Shown here: one piece after another, positions 8,704 to 18,925 of the stretch
Numbering within the stretch: position 1 is the stretch's first letter
Layout: the number at the start of each line of letters is the position of its first letter
DNA from: Gammaproteobacteria bacterium
GTDB lineage: Bacteria; Pseudomonadota; Gammaproteobacteria; Arenicellales; UBA868
Direction of reading: 5' to 3'
Assembly (NCBI GenBank): GCA_022450155.1
Contig: JAKUQR010000010.1
Coordinates: 48,928-112,927, forward strand
Length of the DNA: 64,000 bases
The notes under the pieces: model-generated
The model's database searches: none
What the model saw: the letters and a program-made list of their open reading frames with translations, nothing else
What the model was told of the DNA's origin: nothing
Translations under genes and position numbers: made by a program

Positions 8704-9309
8704 ATGGCATTACGCACTGAAAACACTGCACTGATTGTCATCGATATGACAAATGGGTGGTGCTCATCTGAAGGACACATGGCAAAACTTGGTTTTGACA
8801 CAACAATGTGTCGTGACACTGTGGACAAATGCAGATCACTGATCATGTACGCACACCAAAGTAATGTGCAAGTGATATTTACACAACATATCTATCGAGA
8901 GGATTACTCCGATGGGGGTTTCATCGTTGATGAAATAATGCCCGAATTGAAATCAGTTAAACCAGCTTCTGCTAACGCATGGAGTAATCAAATCGTTACC
9001 CAACTAAGGCCTCTACAACAAGACATAGTCATCAAGAAAAATAGATACAGCGCATTTTTTTCTAAGGATTTCACAAACCATCTTAAGCGACTCTCCATCA
9101 CTGACTTGGTACTATGCGGTGTCACAACCAGTATGTGTGTCGAAAGTACAGCACGGGACGCAGCTCAAAGAGATTACCGAACTTTCGTGGTTAAAGATGC
9201 AACAGCCGATATCGAAACTATTCGATACGAACAAGCACTAATCAACTTGGAATTTGGTTTTGCCCGCTTGATATCGGTTTCCGACGCTAAGGACAAATGG
9301 AGCGGGTAA
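8704..9309 (+). CDS. Isochorismatase-like cysteine hydrolase
   Basis: About 201 residues, starting at the ATG at 8704 with GGTGGA about 8 bases upstream (a GTG at 8692 is possible). It shows the family pattern: Asp in ALIVIDMTNGW near the start, catalytic Lys in VIKKNRYSAFF, and the nucleophilic Cys in LCGVTTSMCVESTARDA. Members hydrolyse amides such as nicotinamide, ureidoacrylate, carbamoylsarcosine or biuret, or isochorismate. With the importer and the formamidase-like hydrolase it suggests that this AT-rich locus handles an amide. It is the last gene before base composition changes. Confidence 0.8.
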   Translation: MALRTENTALIVIDMTNGWCSSEGHMAKLGFDTTMCRDTVDKCRSLIMYAHQSNVQVIFTQHIYREDYSDGGFIVDEIMPELKSVKPASANAWSNQIVTQLRPLQQDIVIKKNRYSAFFSKDFTNHLKRLSITDLVLCGVTTSMCVESTARDAAQRDYRTFVVKDATADIETIRYEQALINLEFGFARLISVSDAKDKWSG

Positions 9310-9331
9310 CTAGTTTGTGTAGATCCAGCCG

Positions 9332-10252
9332 TTAAGCATCGTATCCTTTAAAGGCGTCCTCTAACAAAGAGTCAAACTGTAACCGAGCACACCAGCCGAG
9401 TTCCCGTTCGGCCAGAGCGGTACTGAACATCGACGCATTGGGTTCAGCACGATAACGATCTGGATCCCGCACGATGCTGGCCGGAATGCCCATCGCCTGT
9501 GCCCGCTCCAACGTGGGTAGGGGACTCATGGACCATGGTGCAACAGCAAAGTACAACTGCCAGGATGATGACAGGTCAGCCCTTACTGCGGCAACAAAAC
9601 CGTCTGCAGCATCCTCCGGCGCTATAAACGAGCGAGTCGCCGTCAATGGCTCGTTCAGCGCATGGTTATCCTGGGGCAGATCACAGAGCCACTCGACACC
9701 GTCCTGCCCTGCCAGCGCCCGGGCGGTTGCGATCACCACATCTGGAAAAACGACAAACGCCGGTCTCAGGCACACTACCTCGATACGGCCTCGACGGGCA
9801 AAACAGCGTCCCACGGTCTCAGCCACCTGTTTGCTCAAACCATAAGCCTGCCGTGGACGACACGGATGATTTTCATCAATCGGTAGATAGTCCGGTGGGG
9901 TGTCGTCACCGATTCCCAGGGCAGCAACGCTGGAGCACAAAACCACACGCTGAACACCGGTCTCCTCGGCCGTTTCCAGCACATTCCAGGTGCCTTGCAC
10001 ATTGATCTCAAAAAACGCTTGCTCCGTCGCTGGCACTGCTGCGTCGAGCGCCGCCAGATGGATCACCATATCTCGATCGACCATCGCGGCCTGCAAACTG
10101 GTACGATCCAGGATATCCGCCTGAACCTGATCAATGTCGCTCCCCCAACCCACCTTGTCGAAGTTGCGTACATCAAAACCCTGGGCCACAAGCGCCGTGT
10201 GCACATAACGGCCCAGACGCCCACTTCCTCCAGTGAGGAGAACGCGATTCAT
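9332..10252 (-). CDS. NAD-dependent epimerase/dehydratase family protein (extended SDR)
   Basis: Extended short-chain dehydrogenase of 306 residues. The nucleotide-binding TGGSGRLGRYV motif lies at residues 7-17, and the active-site YGLSK (Tyr-x-x-x-Lys) follows a CSSVAALG strand with the catalytic Ser. The ATG overlaps the stop of the Rieske oxygenase gene by 4 bases, so they are one operon. Possible jobs are sugar epimerisation, dihydrodiol-type dehydrogenation or dehydrogenation of the oxygenase product; nothing in the sequence decides between them. Confidence 0.8.
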   Translation of the reverse strand: MNRVLLTGGSGRLGRYVHTALVAQGFDVRNFDKVGWGSDIDQVQADILDRTSLQAAMVDRDMVIHLAALDAAVPATEQAFFEINVQGTWNVLETAEETGVQRVVLCSSVAALGIGDDTPPDYLPIDENHPCRPRQAYGLSKQVAETVGRCFARRGRIEVVCLRPAFVVFPDVVIATARALAGQDGVEWLCDLPQDNHALNEPLTATRSFIAPEDAADGFVAAVRADLSSSWQLYFAVAPWSMSPLPTLERAQAMGIPASIVRDPDRYRAEPNASMFSTALAERELGWCARLQFDSLLEDAFKGYDA

Positions 10253-11358
10253 GCCTGATCGAACAGCGCTCTAGCGACCCTTGACCGGAATGCAGCCGTA
10301 CCCTGCTCCCATACCGGCGACATGTCTGCGGTACGGGATGCTGTTGGTGAATGGGCCGCAGCCTGTAGGTCCGCAAGCACTTCAATATCCTGATTCATAA
10401 TCTCGCACCAGGCCTCGGCCGTGCGTTGGCGCTCATCGACCAGTTTCGGATCGGTTGCATCTTGATCAATAAAATAGAAGTTTAGGTGCTCGGTACAGCG
10501 AGCCGGACCATCAGGCTCTACCGCAACCAGCATCATGTGGCGTGGCTGCAGTTCGATCAAGGTATTCGGGTACAACGCAAGGATATCCTGGGAGATCTTT
10601 TGGGCATCGGATAACCGGTCAAATTGACGCAAGTGCTGACCCGATGATTTTGGCTTGTCCGCCGCGCCGGTGGTGTAGCAGATGCCGAAAACCGTGTCAT
10701 CGATGTTGACGTCTGTAAAACGCCGAGCTGCGGCAACATCGCCGAGCTGCGGGTGGACCATGGGCAAGTGATAAGTATCCAGGAAATTCTCGATCACAAA
10801 CTTCCAGTTGGCATCCACTGTCAGGGTTCGCTGCTCGCCTAAACCGAAACGGGATAAATCATAGTTTTCCCAGCGCGAGATCAGCGGCGCCACAAAATCT
10901 TCGAACTCAGGTGCTTTGCCGTCAATGTTCACGAATACCTGGTCCAGCCAGACCGCAACGCGGACGGGTTCCAGGCCATAGTGCTGTGGGTCAAATTCAG
11001 CCGGTGCGCTGCGATCGCCGGTCTTCCAGTGTGGCGTGCCGCGTAACGCCCCGTCCATCCCATAGGCCCAGCCGTGATATTTGCAATGCAGAAGTATTTT
11101 CCCCTGGCACGGTGCTCGCAGCACTCGCGCACCACGATGACGACAGACATTGTGGAATCCTCGAATACTCCCGTCTTCATCCCGCAGCAGAATCAACGGA
11201 AGACCAGCCACCGTCACGGGAATCGCATCGCCCCGACCGGCCATCCGGCTGGCGCTTCCGGTATTGACCCAGGTACGGGCAAACAGGACATCATTCTCCT
11301 GTTCATAAAGCTTAGGATCATGGTACGCCGCTGTTAACTGTTCTTGCCGTGACCTCAC
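10249..11358 (-). CDS. Rieske non-heme iron oxygenase, alpha subunit
   Basis: Oxygenase component that uses O2 and electrons from a reductase to hydroxylate or demethylate its substrate. The Rieske [2Fe-2S] ligands are Cys72, His74, Cys92 and His95 (CRHRG and CKYHGW). The mononuclear iron site is visible as His197 and His202 with the bridging Asp194 (NFLDTYHLPMVHP). 369 residues is a usual alpha-subunit length. No beta subunit, ferredoxin or reductase is adjacent; a ferredoxin-reductase end lies far away at 63509. The frame opens at a GTG at 11358. It is followed by the epimerase-like gene with a 4-base overlap and lies 21 bases after the PuuD-like amidase. Confidence 0.9.
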   Translation of the reverse strand: MRSRQEQLTAAYHDPKLYEQENDVLFARTWVNTGSASRMAGRGDAIPVTVAGLPLILLRDEDGSIRGFHNVCRHRGARVLRAPCQGKILLHCKYHGWAYGMDGALRGTPHWKTGDRSAPAEFDPQHYGLEPVRVAVWLDQVFVNIDGKAPEFEDFVAPLISRWENYDLSRFGLGEQRTLTVDANWKFVIENFLDTYHLPMVHPQLGDVAAARRFTDVNIDDTVFGICYTTGAADKPKSSGQHLRQFDRLSDAQKISQDILALYPNTLIELQPRHMMLVAVEPDGPARCTEHLNFYFIDQDATDPKLVDERQRTAEAWCEIMNQDIEVLADLQAAAHSPTASRTADMSPVWEQGTAAFRSRVARALFDQA

Positions 11359-11379
11359 CCGAATCTCTACCAGTGTCGC

Positions 11380-12171
11380 TCAGGCCGGTATCCGATTTAC
11401 CGACGACTCACGAATACGCGCCCGTGCACGAGTCGCGTCACCAAAGGCTTCGAACAGTCGGCGCGACAGCGTATGGTTATTGGGTTCCCATTCCGCATGC
11501 CACTGTACACCCACGGTGAAAGTGGCATCGTCCTTCAGACGTATCCCTTCAATCAGGCCATCTTCGGACTCAGCTTCAACCGCAAACACGTCAGCCAGCC
11601 GATCGATTCCCTGTCCATGCAGTGAATTGACTCGAATATCAGACTCGCCGGCGATCCGGGCCAGGCTACCACTCAACCTTACCTGATGGCGCAGCTGGAA
11701 AACTTCCTCAATCGTGATGTCTTTGTTGCGCGGCATACGGTGATCGTCTTTCCCCTCGACCAGATGGACCCGGTAGTACAAGGACCCCCCCATCGCAACA
11801 TTCATCTCCTGAATCCCCCGGCACATACCGAAAATCGGTACGCCTTTGTCGATGCAGCTTCTGACCAGCTGCAATATGGTGTCGTCCCGGCCCGGATCTA
11901 TGGGCTCATCGTCGGGAAAAGGGTCTCCTGCAAAATGGTGTGGTTCGACATTGGCACGGCCACCCGGCAAAACCAGCCCGTCAATGCGCTCGGCTAGGCG
12001 GTCTGAATCATAGTGATCCTTGATGCCAGGCAACAGAAAAGGCTCGCACTTCGCAAATTGTGAGACTGACCGCACAACCGCCTGGCCGGTACCGTGCGCG
12101 GCATAGCGGCCGTTGGCCACTTCCACCAGGCTGGCGGCAATACAGACTAAAGGTTCAATATTGTGAGTCAT
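11380..12171 (-). CDS. Gamma-glutamyl-GABA hydrolase-like class I amidotransferase (peptidase C26)
   Basis: 263 residues of the PuuD/peptidase C26 type. Nucleophile Cys117 in FGMCRGIQEMNVAMGG, and the His225-x-Glu227 pair in VQWHAEWEP complete the triad. The family cleaves gamma-glutamyl amides, as in the putrescine (Puu) route where gamma-glutamyl-GABA is hydrolysed. It heads a probable three-gene minus-strand operon with the Rieske oxygenase and the epimerase-like gene, so it may release an amine or acid from a gamma-glutamylated intermediate. No glutamate ligase (PuuA-like) is present in the window. Confidence 0.85.
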   Translation of the reverse strand: MTHNIEPLVCIAASLVEVANGRYAAHGTGQAVVRSVSQFAKCEPFLLPGIKDHYDSDRLAERIDGLVLPGGRANVEPHHFAGDPFPDDEPIDPGRDDTILQLVRSCIDKGVPIFGMCRGIQEMNVAMGGSLYYRVHLVEGKDDHRMPRNKDITIEEVFQLRHQVRLSGSLARIAGESDIRVNSLHGQGIDRLADVFAVEAESEDGLIEGIRLKDDATFTVGVQWHAEWEPNNHTLSRRLFEAFGDATRARARIRESSVNRIPA

Positions 12172-12306
12172 GCATTAAAGACATCAATTCAAGCGATCCA
12201 CTGTAGCCCGCATTAATGCATCTAAACATAACATGTAGAACCTGACACTGCCTCTCCAACACCGTAGAGGTCCGAATTTAGACCCTGGTGGACAGCTCGG
12301 TAAAGG

Positions 12307-12891
12307 TCAGCTTTGCAGATCGCGGACAAGTGCTGTCCGCGTGCTAGATGAAACCTGTACGTCATAGCCGTAAGCCGGATGATCAATCCCGATGATGAGT
12401 GTTTCCTCGGATCCTAGCGCACCGATCATCTGCCCGGTGAGTTCGAATCGAACAAAATGCACCGATGAGGTTTTGTCGGCAGTCTCCCGAACGAGATCCT
12501 CGTTCGCGATTGGTGTAACGCGACTCAGATCCCCGACCGCAAGCCACAAGGCTGTTTCGATCCCGATCAACCGCTGCAATGCCGTGCGCCGCTCCTCGAC
12601 GTCGGGAAATTCGATCATCATGGTTGCCTTGAGGTTACTGCCATCAGGAATCAAAGGGTTATAGGCATCGAGTTCTTGCTGGATCTTGTCCGCCTCACAG
12701 ATGCGTTCCAGTCGCAGCATCTCCTGGATCTGGTACTGCATGGTCAGAGCGTCTTCAAAATAGAGGGTCACGTTGGGACCGACGGCCACGCGCCGATTAT
12801 TCTTGTGCGCCATTACCCGTGCACGAAAATCCTCGCGGTCATTCGCGTACTGTTCCAGAGTCATAAGACTCGCTCGTGTCAGTTTGTCCAC
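12307..12891 (-). CDS. DUF3501 family protein
   Basis: 194 residues starting at a GTG (MDKLTRASLMTLEQYANDRE), with the conserved NNRRVAVGPNVTLYFED and MQYQIQEMLRLERI blocks that I recognise as DUF3501. The family has no proven function and is commonly found next to rubrerythrin and Fe-S oxidoreductase genes of oxidative-stress type. Here the expected upstream partner is missing: only 49 bases upstream of its start a transposase remnant and the katG island begin, which suggests that insertion removed the partners. Confidence 0.8.
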   Translation of the reverse strand: MDKLTRASLMTLEQYANDREDFRARVMAHKNNRRVAVGPNVTLYFEDALTMQYQIQEMLRLERICEADKIQQELDAYNPLIPDGSNLKATMMIEFPDVEERRTALQRLIGIETALWLAVGDLSRVTPIANEDLVRETADKTSSVHFVRFELTGQMIGALGSEETLIIGIDHPAYGYDVQVSSSTRTALVRDLQS

Positions 12892-12940
12892 AACCCAAAC
12901 CTGTTTATATACCGTAAGCCTTGCGCAACAGAGCTATAGG

Positions 12941-13132
12941 GTGGACAGCCTGGGTTCCATCACCGACACCGTTCGCAAGGTGCTGACCTGCGATCGGGCA
13001 ATCACTGCCGTAGTGGTCCGGCACGCCCGGTACGTGACTTTCCAGATGGCGGAGGTGGCGGTGCCGAAGGCGCTGTTCGAGCAGATTCTCGCACAGATTG
13101 CCCGGCTCACGCCGTCGTGCGACACGGGATAG
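12941..13132 (+). pseudogene. C-terminal remnant of an IS1380-like transposase
   Basis: The plus-strand frame encodes RHARYVTFQMAEVAVPKALF followed by EQILAQIARLTP. From memory this matches the C-terminus of DDE transposases of the IS1380 type, but no catalytic domain precedes it; upstream of about 12941 the frame is the complement of DUF3501. It is a decayed or truncated element of roughly 190 bases. It marks the left edge of the GC-rich katG island. Family assignment is moderately sure; a protein search would settle it. Confidence 0.55.
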
Positions 13133-13374
13133 TCGTGGACGGTGTGTTCCTTCGCCCCCTGGTCGCCTGGCCAAGGCGGCTTGCGCCTAGTGTTGGCCCA
13201 GGCCCAATACCGTGGCCCGCCTCTCTCCGAGTCGCTCAGAGTACCCAGGGTCCCTTATCTTATCCCGTCACTACGAAGTAACATGATAACATTGCAATGG
13301 CAGGCGAAAGTGGGAGAATCTGCGGCAAGGCTCGGCTGACGAGACGTTCAACTGGGAAATCTCGAATTACATAA

Positions 13375-15591
<2,217 letters not shown>

Positions 15592-15738
15592 TCTCGGTTC
15601 GCAGGTTTGCGAGCGACCCTAAGCTACGGTCAGTGATGCTGTCAACGCAACGTTCGGACTGTCAAGGGTACCTCAGCCTACGTTCGGGTTGGTTCTGCGC
15701 TTTGAGATCGAGTTGATGTCACCAGCGCAAGTGGTCGA

Positions 15739-16053
15739 TCACGACGGCTGAGAAACGGGGAGAAGATTGTGGTTAAGCCGGTCCTGCCGGTGATCCAACG
15801 ATCCTACTTCTTCCGGTGGAAGACCTGGCGTCCCGTCCCAGTCTACGGGGTTCTTGGCGTACTTAAGACGGGTGCGCAGGTTGCCCTTGTACGGAGAAGG
15901 CAGGTTCTTATAGCGGGGCTGGGTGTAGGCGTGGTAATCGGGTCGGATGACGGCGTGTGAGGTGGTGGACGGATTGGAGCTGAGGCTGTAGATGCCTAGA
16001 GCCTTGCAGGCTTCTGCGGCACTGCCGTGCTTCTCGATCAGCTCATCTCGCAT
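15739..16053 (-). CDS. Doubtful small hypothetical ORF
   Basis: A 104-codon frame beginning MRDELIEKHGSAAEACKALG. The first 20 residues read like a real helix, but the rest is low in hydrophobic residues and I recognise no family. The frame is open for about 16 further codons upstream of the ATG, so this could be the end of a decayed gene. No clear ribosome binding site. Listed because the region has nothing better; it may well be non-coding. Confidence 0.2.
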   Translation of the reverse strand: MRDELIEKHGSAAEACKALGIYSLSSNPSTTSHAVIRPDYHAYTQPRYKNLPSPYKGNLRTRLKYAKNPVDWDGTPGLPPEEVGSLDHRQDRLNHNLLPVSQPS

Positions 16054-16652
16054 CCTGGCAGCTAGGGTACGTCTGGCACAGTTGCCGGATGTCTGCGACG
16101 CCTATTGGGGCCCTAGTGACAACAGCGTAAAACCACCGTTTGTGTATACCATCCGGTACATAAACTACGGATGAATTTTATATTCCGATCAGCTTCGAGG
16201 TAAAATAGCGCGCCCGACAACTGCGGCCATTCCACCGAATTCCCTAATGGCCTGAAACGTTGCCCTGTTGTCAGGGGAGGACGCGATACAGAAAGTTCGA
16301 TATGCGTCCACGAAGGGGAGTGAGTTTTCTCGACGTTTTTTTCCATTTCTACTACGCTGAATTCTCTAACGTTGCCAACTTTGACAAGTTGGATATCGTT
16401 TTATGCAACGCCCATCTAGTCAACAGACCATGCGATGTCAGATACCCGCAGTAATATGCCCGATTGGAGTGGTTACGTATCGATTACGAGACTTTCTCTT
16501 AATCGGCAGGCTGGTCTTGAACTGCTATCGGACAATATACGACGCGTCCTGCCGAACACTGTCAGACCCGTTCATTAGCCGGCTACAGACCCACCCGGCC
16601 AGAGCATAGCCACCGGCTCCGGGATCACTCTGATCACTTGCTCACGGTATGA

Positions 16653-16684
16653 CGTAAACGTAAACTCGATTCCGTAAACGTAAA
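16653..16684 (+). promoter_or_regulatory. Two exact copies of CGTAAACGTAAA upstream of the fadD-like gene
   Basis: The 12-mer CGTAAACGTAAA occurs at 16653-16664 and again at 16673-16684. The copies start 20 bases apart, close to two helical turns, and end 26 bases before the ATG at 16711. Each copy is itself a tandem of CGTAAA and contains a near-palindromic ACGT-AA-ACGT. The arrangement is that of an operator placed over or just downstream of a promoter. The downstream operon contains a MerR-family regulator, the likeliest ligand of this site. I recall similar ACGTAAACGT-type operators for acyl-CoA-responsive MerR regulators of the LiuR type, but cannot verify this here. Confidence 0.6.
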
Positions 16685-16710
16685 AGACAATACATTCCAG
16701 GGAAGAACCC

Positions 16711-18414
16711 ATGACAACTAGTGATACCCATTCACAACCGTGGCTGCACCATTACCCCGAAGGAATCGACTGGTCGACACCACTGACCCGTCGGTCACTC
16801 AATGAGTACATCGATGACGCAGAAATCCGGTTCGCTGACCGGCCAGCGATTGACTTTCTGGGCCGTAAAACCACCTACGCACAGCTGGCGGCACAAATTC
16901 GACAGGCTGCCAAGGGTTTCCAGGACATGGGTGTCACGAAAGGCAGCCGGGTCGGCCTGTGCCTGCCCAATACCCCGTATTCGGTCATCTGCTATTTTGG
17001 CGCACTTCGGGCCGGTGCCACCGTGGTCAACTACAACCCCCTGTATGTTGAGCGTGAGCTCGCATTCCAGATCTCTGACAGTGAGACAGAGATTATGGTG
17101 ACGATGGACCTTAAGCTGCTTTACCCCAAAGTCGCCGCGATGCTCAGCCAGACCGAAAGCCTGCAACAGATCGTTGTCTGCCGGATGTCTCCCATCCTGC
17201 CACCACTGAAGGGTCTTTTATTCGGTGTCGTCAAACGCAAAGAAATCGCAGCGGTCACTGACGGCGAAACGACCGTGCGGTTTGAAGATCTGATCAACAA
17301 CGACGGACAACCCGAATCCGTCGAGATCGATATCGAGCAGGACATCGCTGTACTGCAGTACACCGGCGGCACCACCGGACGGTCCAAGGGTGCGATGCTG
17401 ACGCAGGCCAATCTGTCCGCCAACATCTCACAAGTGCTCTCGTGGTTCCCGGGTCTCAGACCCGGTGAAGAAAAAATTGTCGGCGTACTGCCTCTTTTCC
17501 ATGTGTTCGCAATGACCGCCGTGATGAACTTCGCCGTGGCGTCGGGCGCTGAGATGATTCTGCTGCCCCGCTACGAACTGGAACAGACCCTCAAGACCCT
17601 GAGCGCAAAAAAGGCCACGCTGTTCCCGGCCGTACCAACCATTTACACGGCCATCAACCAGGCCCCGGACCTGGCCAAGTATGATCTGTCATCGATCCGC
17701 TACTGCATGTCCGGTGGTGCGCCCCTGCCGCTGGAAGTCAAGCGTCAGTTTGAACAAATCACCGGCTGTAAGCTGGTTGAAGGATATGGATTGAGCGAAT
17801 CCTCGCCCGTTGCCACCTGTAACGCACTGACTGGCATAAATAAGGAGAACTCGATCGGCCTGCCGGTGCCTGGAACAGATATCACCATACACGACCTCGA
17901 AGCCCCGCATGACCTCATGCCCGTTGGGGAGCGCGGTGAAGTGTGGATCAAAGGCCCGCAGATCATGAAAGGCTATCTCAATCAAGCAGAAGAAACCACG
18001 GACACCCTGCGCGATGGCTGGCTACGGACCGGCGATGTCGGTTATATGGATGAAGAGGGCCACTTCTTTCTGGTCGACCGTCTCAAGGACCTGATACTGT
18101 GCAGTGGTTATAACGTCTACCCGCGCATGGTTGAGGAAGCAATCTACCTGCACTCTGCGGTTTCGGAGGTCACTGTCATCGGCATCAAGGACGAATACCG
18201 CGGCGAGAGCCCCAAAGCCTTCGTTAAGCTCAAGCCCGGTGGATCGCTTACCGAAGCAGATCTGAAGCAGTTTCTGGAGGACAAGCTCTCCAAGATCGAG
18301 ATGCCCTCACACATCGAGTTCAGAGATGAACTGCCCAAAACGATCATCGGCAAACTGTCCAAGAAGGAACTTGTGGCCGAGGAACAGGCCCAGCAACCGC
18401 AGGCTGACAGTTAA
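16711..18414 (+). CDS. Long-chain fatty acid-CoA ligase (FadD-like)
   Basis: AMP-forming acyl-CoA synthetase of 567 residues that activates fatty acids with ATP and CoA. Motifs visible: the P-loop QYTGGTTGRSKGAM, the adenine-binding EGYGLSESSP, the hinge/ribose-binding GWLRTGDVGYMDEEG and the late PKTIIGKLSKKEL with the catalytic Lys. First gene of the plus-strand beta-oxidation operon; its TAA overlaps the merR ATG by one base (TTAATGG). The CGTAAACGTAAA repeats lie just upstream. Confidence 0.92.
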   Translation: MTTSDTHSQPWLHHYPEGIDWSTPLTRRSLNEYIDDAEIRFADRPAIDFLGRKTTYAQLAAQIRQAAKGFQDMGVTKGSRVGLCLPNTPYSVICYFGALRAGATVVNYNPLYVERELAFQISDSETEIMVTMDLKLLYPKVAAMLSQTESLQQIVVCRMSPILPPLKGLLFGVVKRKEIAAVTDGETTVRFEDLINNDGQPESVEIDIEQDIAVLQYTGGTTGRSKGAMLTQANLSANISQVLSWFPGLRPGEEKIVGVLPLFHVFAMTAVMNFAVASGAEMILLPRYELEQTLKTLSAKKATLFPAVPTIYTAINQAPDLAKYDLSSIRYCMSGGAPLPLEVKRQFEQITGCKLVEGYGLSESSPVATCNALTGINKENSIGLPVPGTDITIHDLEAPHDLMPVGERGEVWIKGPQIMKGYLNQAEETTDTLRDGWLRTGDVGYMDEEGHFFLVDRLKDLILCSGYNVYPRMVEEAIYLHSAVSEVTVIGIKDEYRGESPKAFVKLKPGGSLTEADLKQFLEDKLSKIEMPSHIEFRDELPKTIIGKLSKKELVAEEQAQQPQADS

Positions 18415-18841
18415 TGGAAACCGCACTCGCTGAACGTGATGCCGATAGCATCTACAGTGTTACGGAACTGGCTAATCTACTTGGCATCACACCACGGGCC
18501 ATCCGTTGTTACGAATCCAAAGGGCTGATGTCCCCTCGTCGAGCCGGCACGATACGAGTATATAACTACTACGACCACGGCCACCTGCAAATAACTTTGC
18601 GCGGCAAGCGGCTGGGTTTCAGTCTGGCCGAGATCCGCGAGTACATGCATCTGCATGATGCCGACCCCAGCCAGAGCGAACAGCTCGCGATGCCGCTGGG
18701 AAAGTCAACCAGCGACTAAAAGCGCTTGAGCATCAGAAATCTGATCTTGCCGCGCTGGTCACCGAGTTGGAAGATATCCGGCTGCAGACACTCGATACAC
18801 TGAACCGGACTCATGATCAAACCCGAGCAGGTGCAGACTGA
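18414..18841 (+). CDS. MerR-family regulator read in two frames (-1 shift at GGGAAAG)
   Basis: The first frame (18414-18719) encodes the winged-helix domain YSVTELANLLGITPRAIRCY and a GFSLAEIREYMHLHD segment typical of MerR proteins, then stops after 101 codons. The expected dimerisation helix continues in the -1 frame: from 18704 it reads VNQRLKALEHQKSDLAALV and ends at TGA 18839-18841. The junction is a perfect slippery heptamer, G GGA AAG, in the zero frame. With a -1 slip at this site the product is 142 residues, normal for the family. It may be a natural frameshift mutation, a sequencing error or programmed frameshifting. By context it is the acyl-CoA-responsive repressor or activator of this operon. 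Confidence 0.75.
18698..18704 (+). other. X XXY YYZ slippery heptamer GGGAAAG in merR
   Basis: In the zero frame the codons are CTG GGA AAG, giving G GGA AAG, the pattern used for tandem -1 slippage. The zero-frame stop TAA is 12 bases further on (18717-18719). A short inverted repeat ATCAG-AAAT-CTGAT lies at 18732-18745, which could be a weak stimulatory stem. No strong internal Shine-Dalgarno is evident upstream of the heptamer. Confidence 0.5.
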
Positions 18842-18925
18842 ACGCTTAAGATGCAACACAGGCAAACCGGTTTTTCTACTGTGCCCTGCGCTGTGTTATC
18901 CAGAGACTAAACAGGAGACGATCCA

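Larger units (their letters stand above)
15592..16710. other. About 1.1 kb without a convincing gene
   Basis: The interval between katG and the fadD-like gene holds only short open frames on both strands, none with a recognised domain. The best is a 104-codon minus-strand frame at 15739-16053. The right part (16100-16620) is more AT-rich than katG. The last 60 bases contain the duplicated CGTAAACGTAAA repeat that probably controls the next operon. The rest may be decayed island sequence. Confidence 0.5.
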
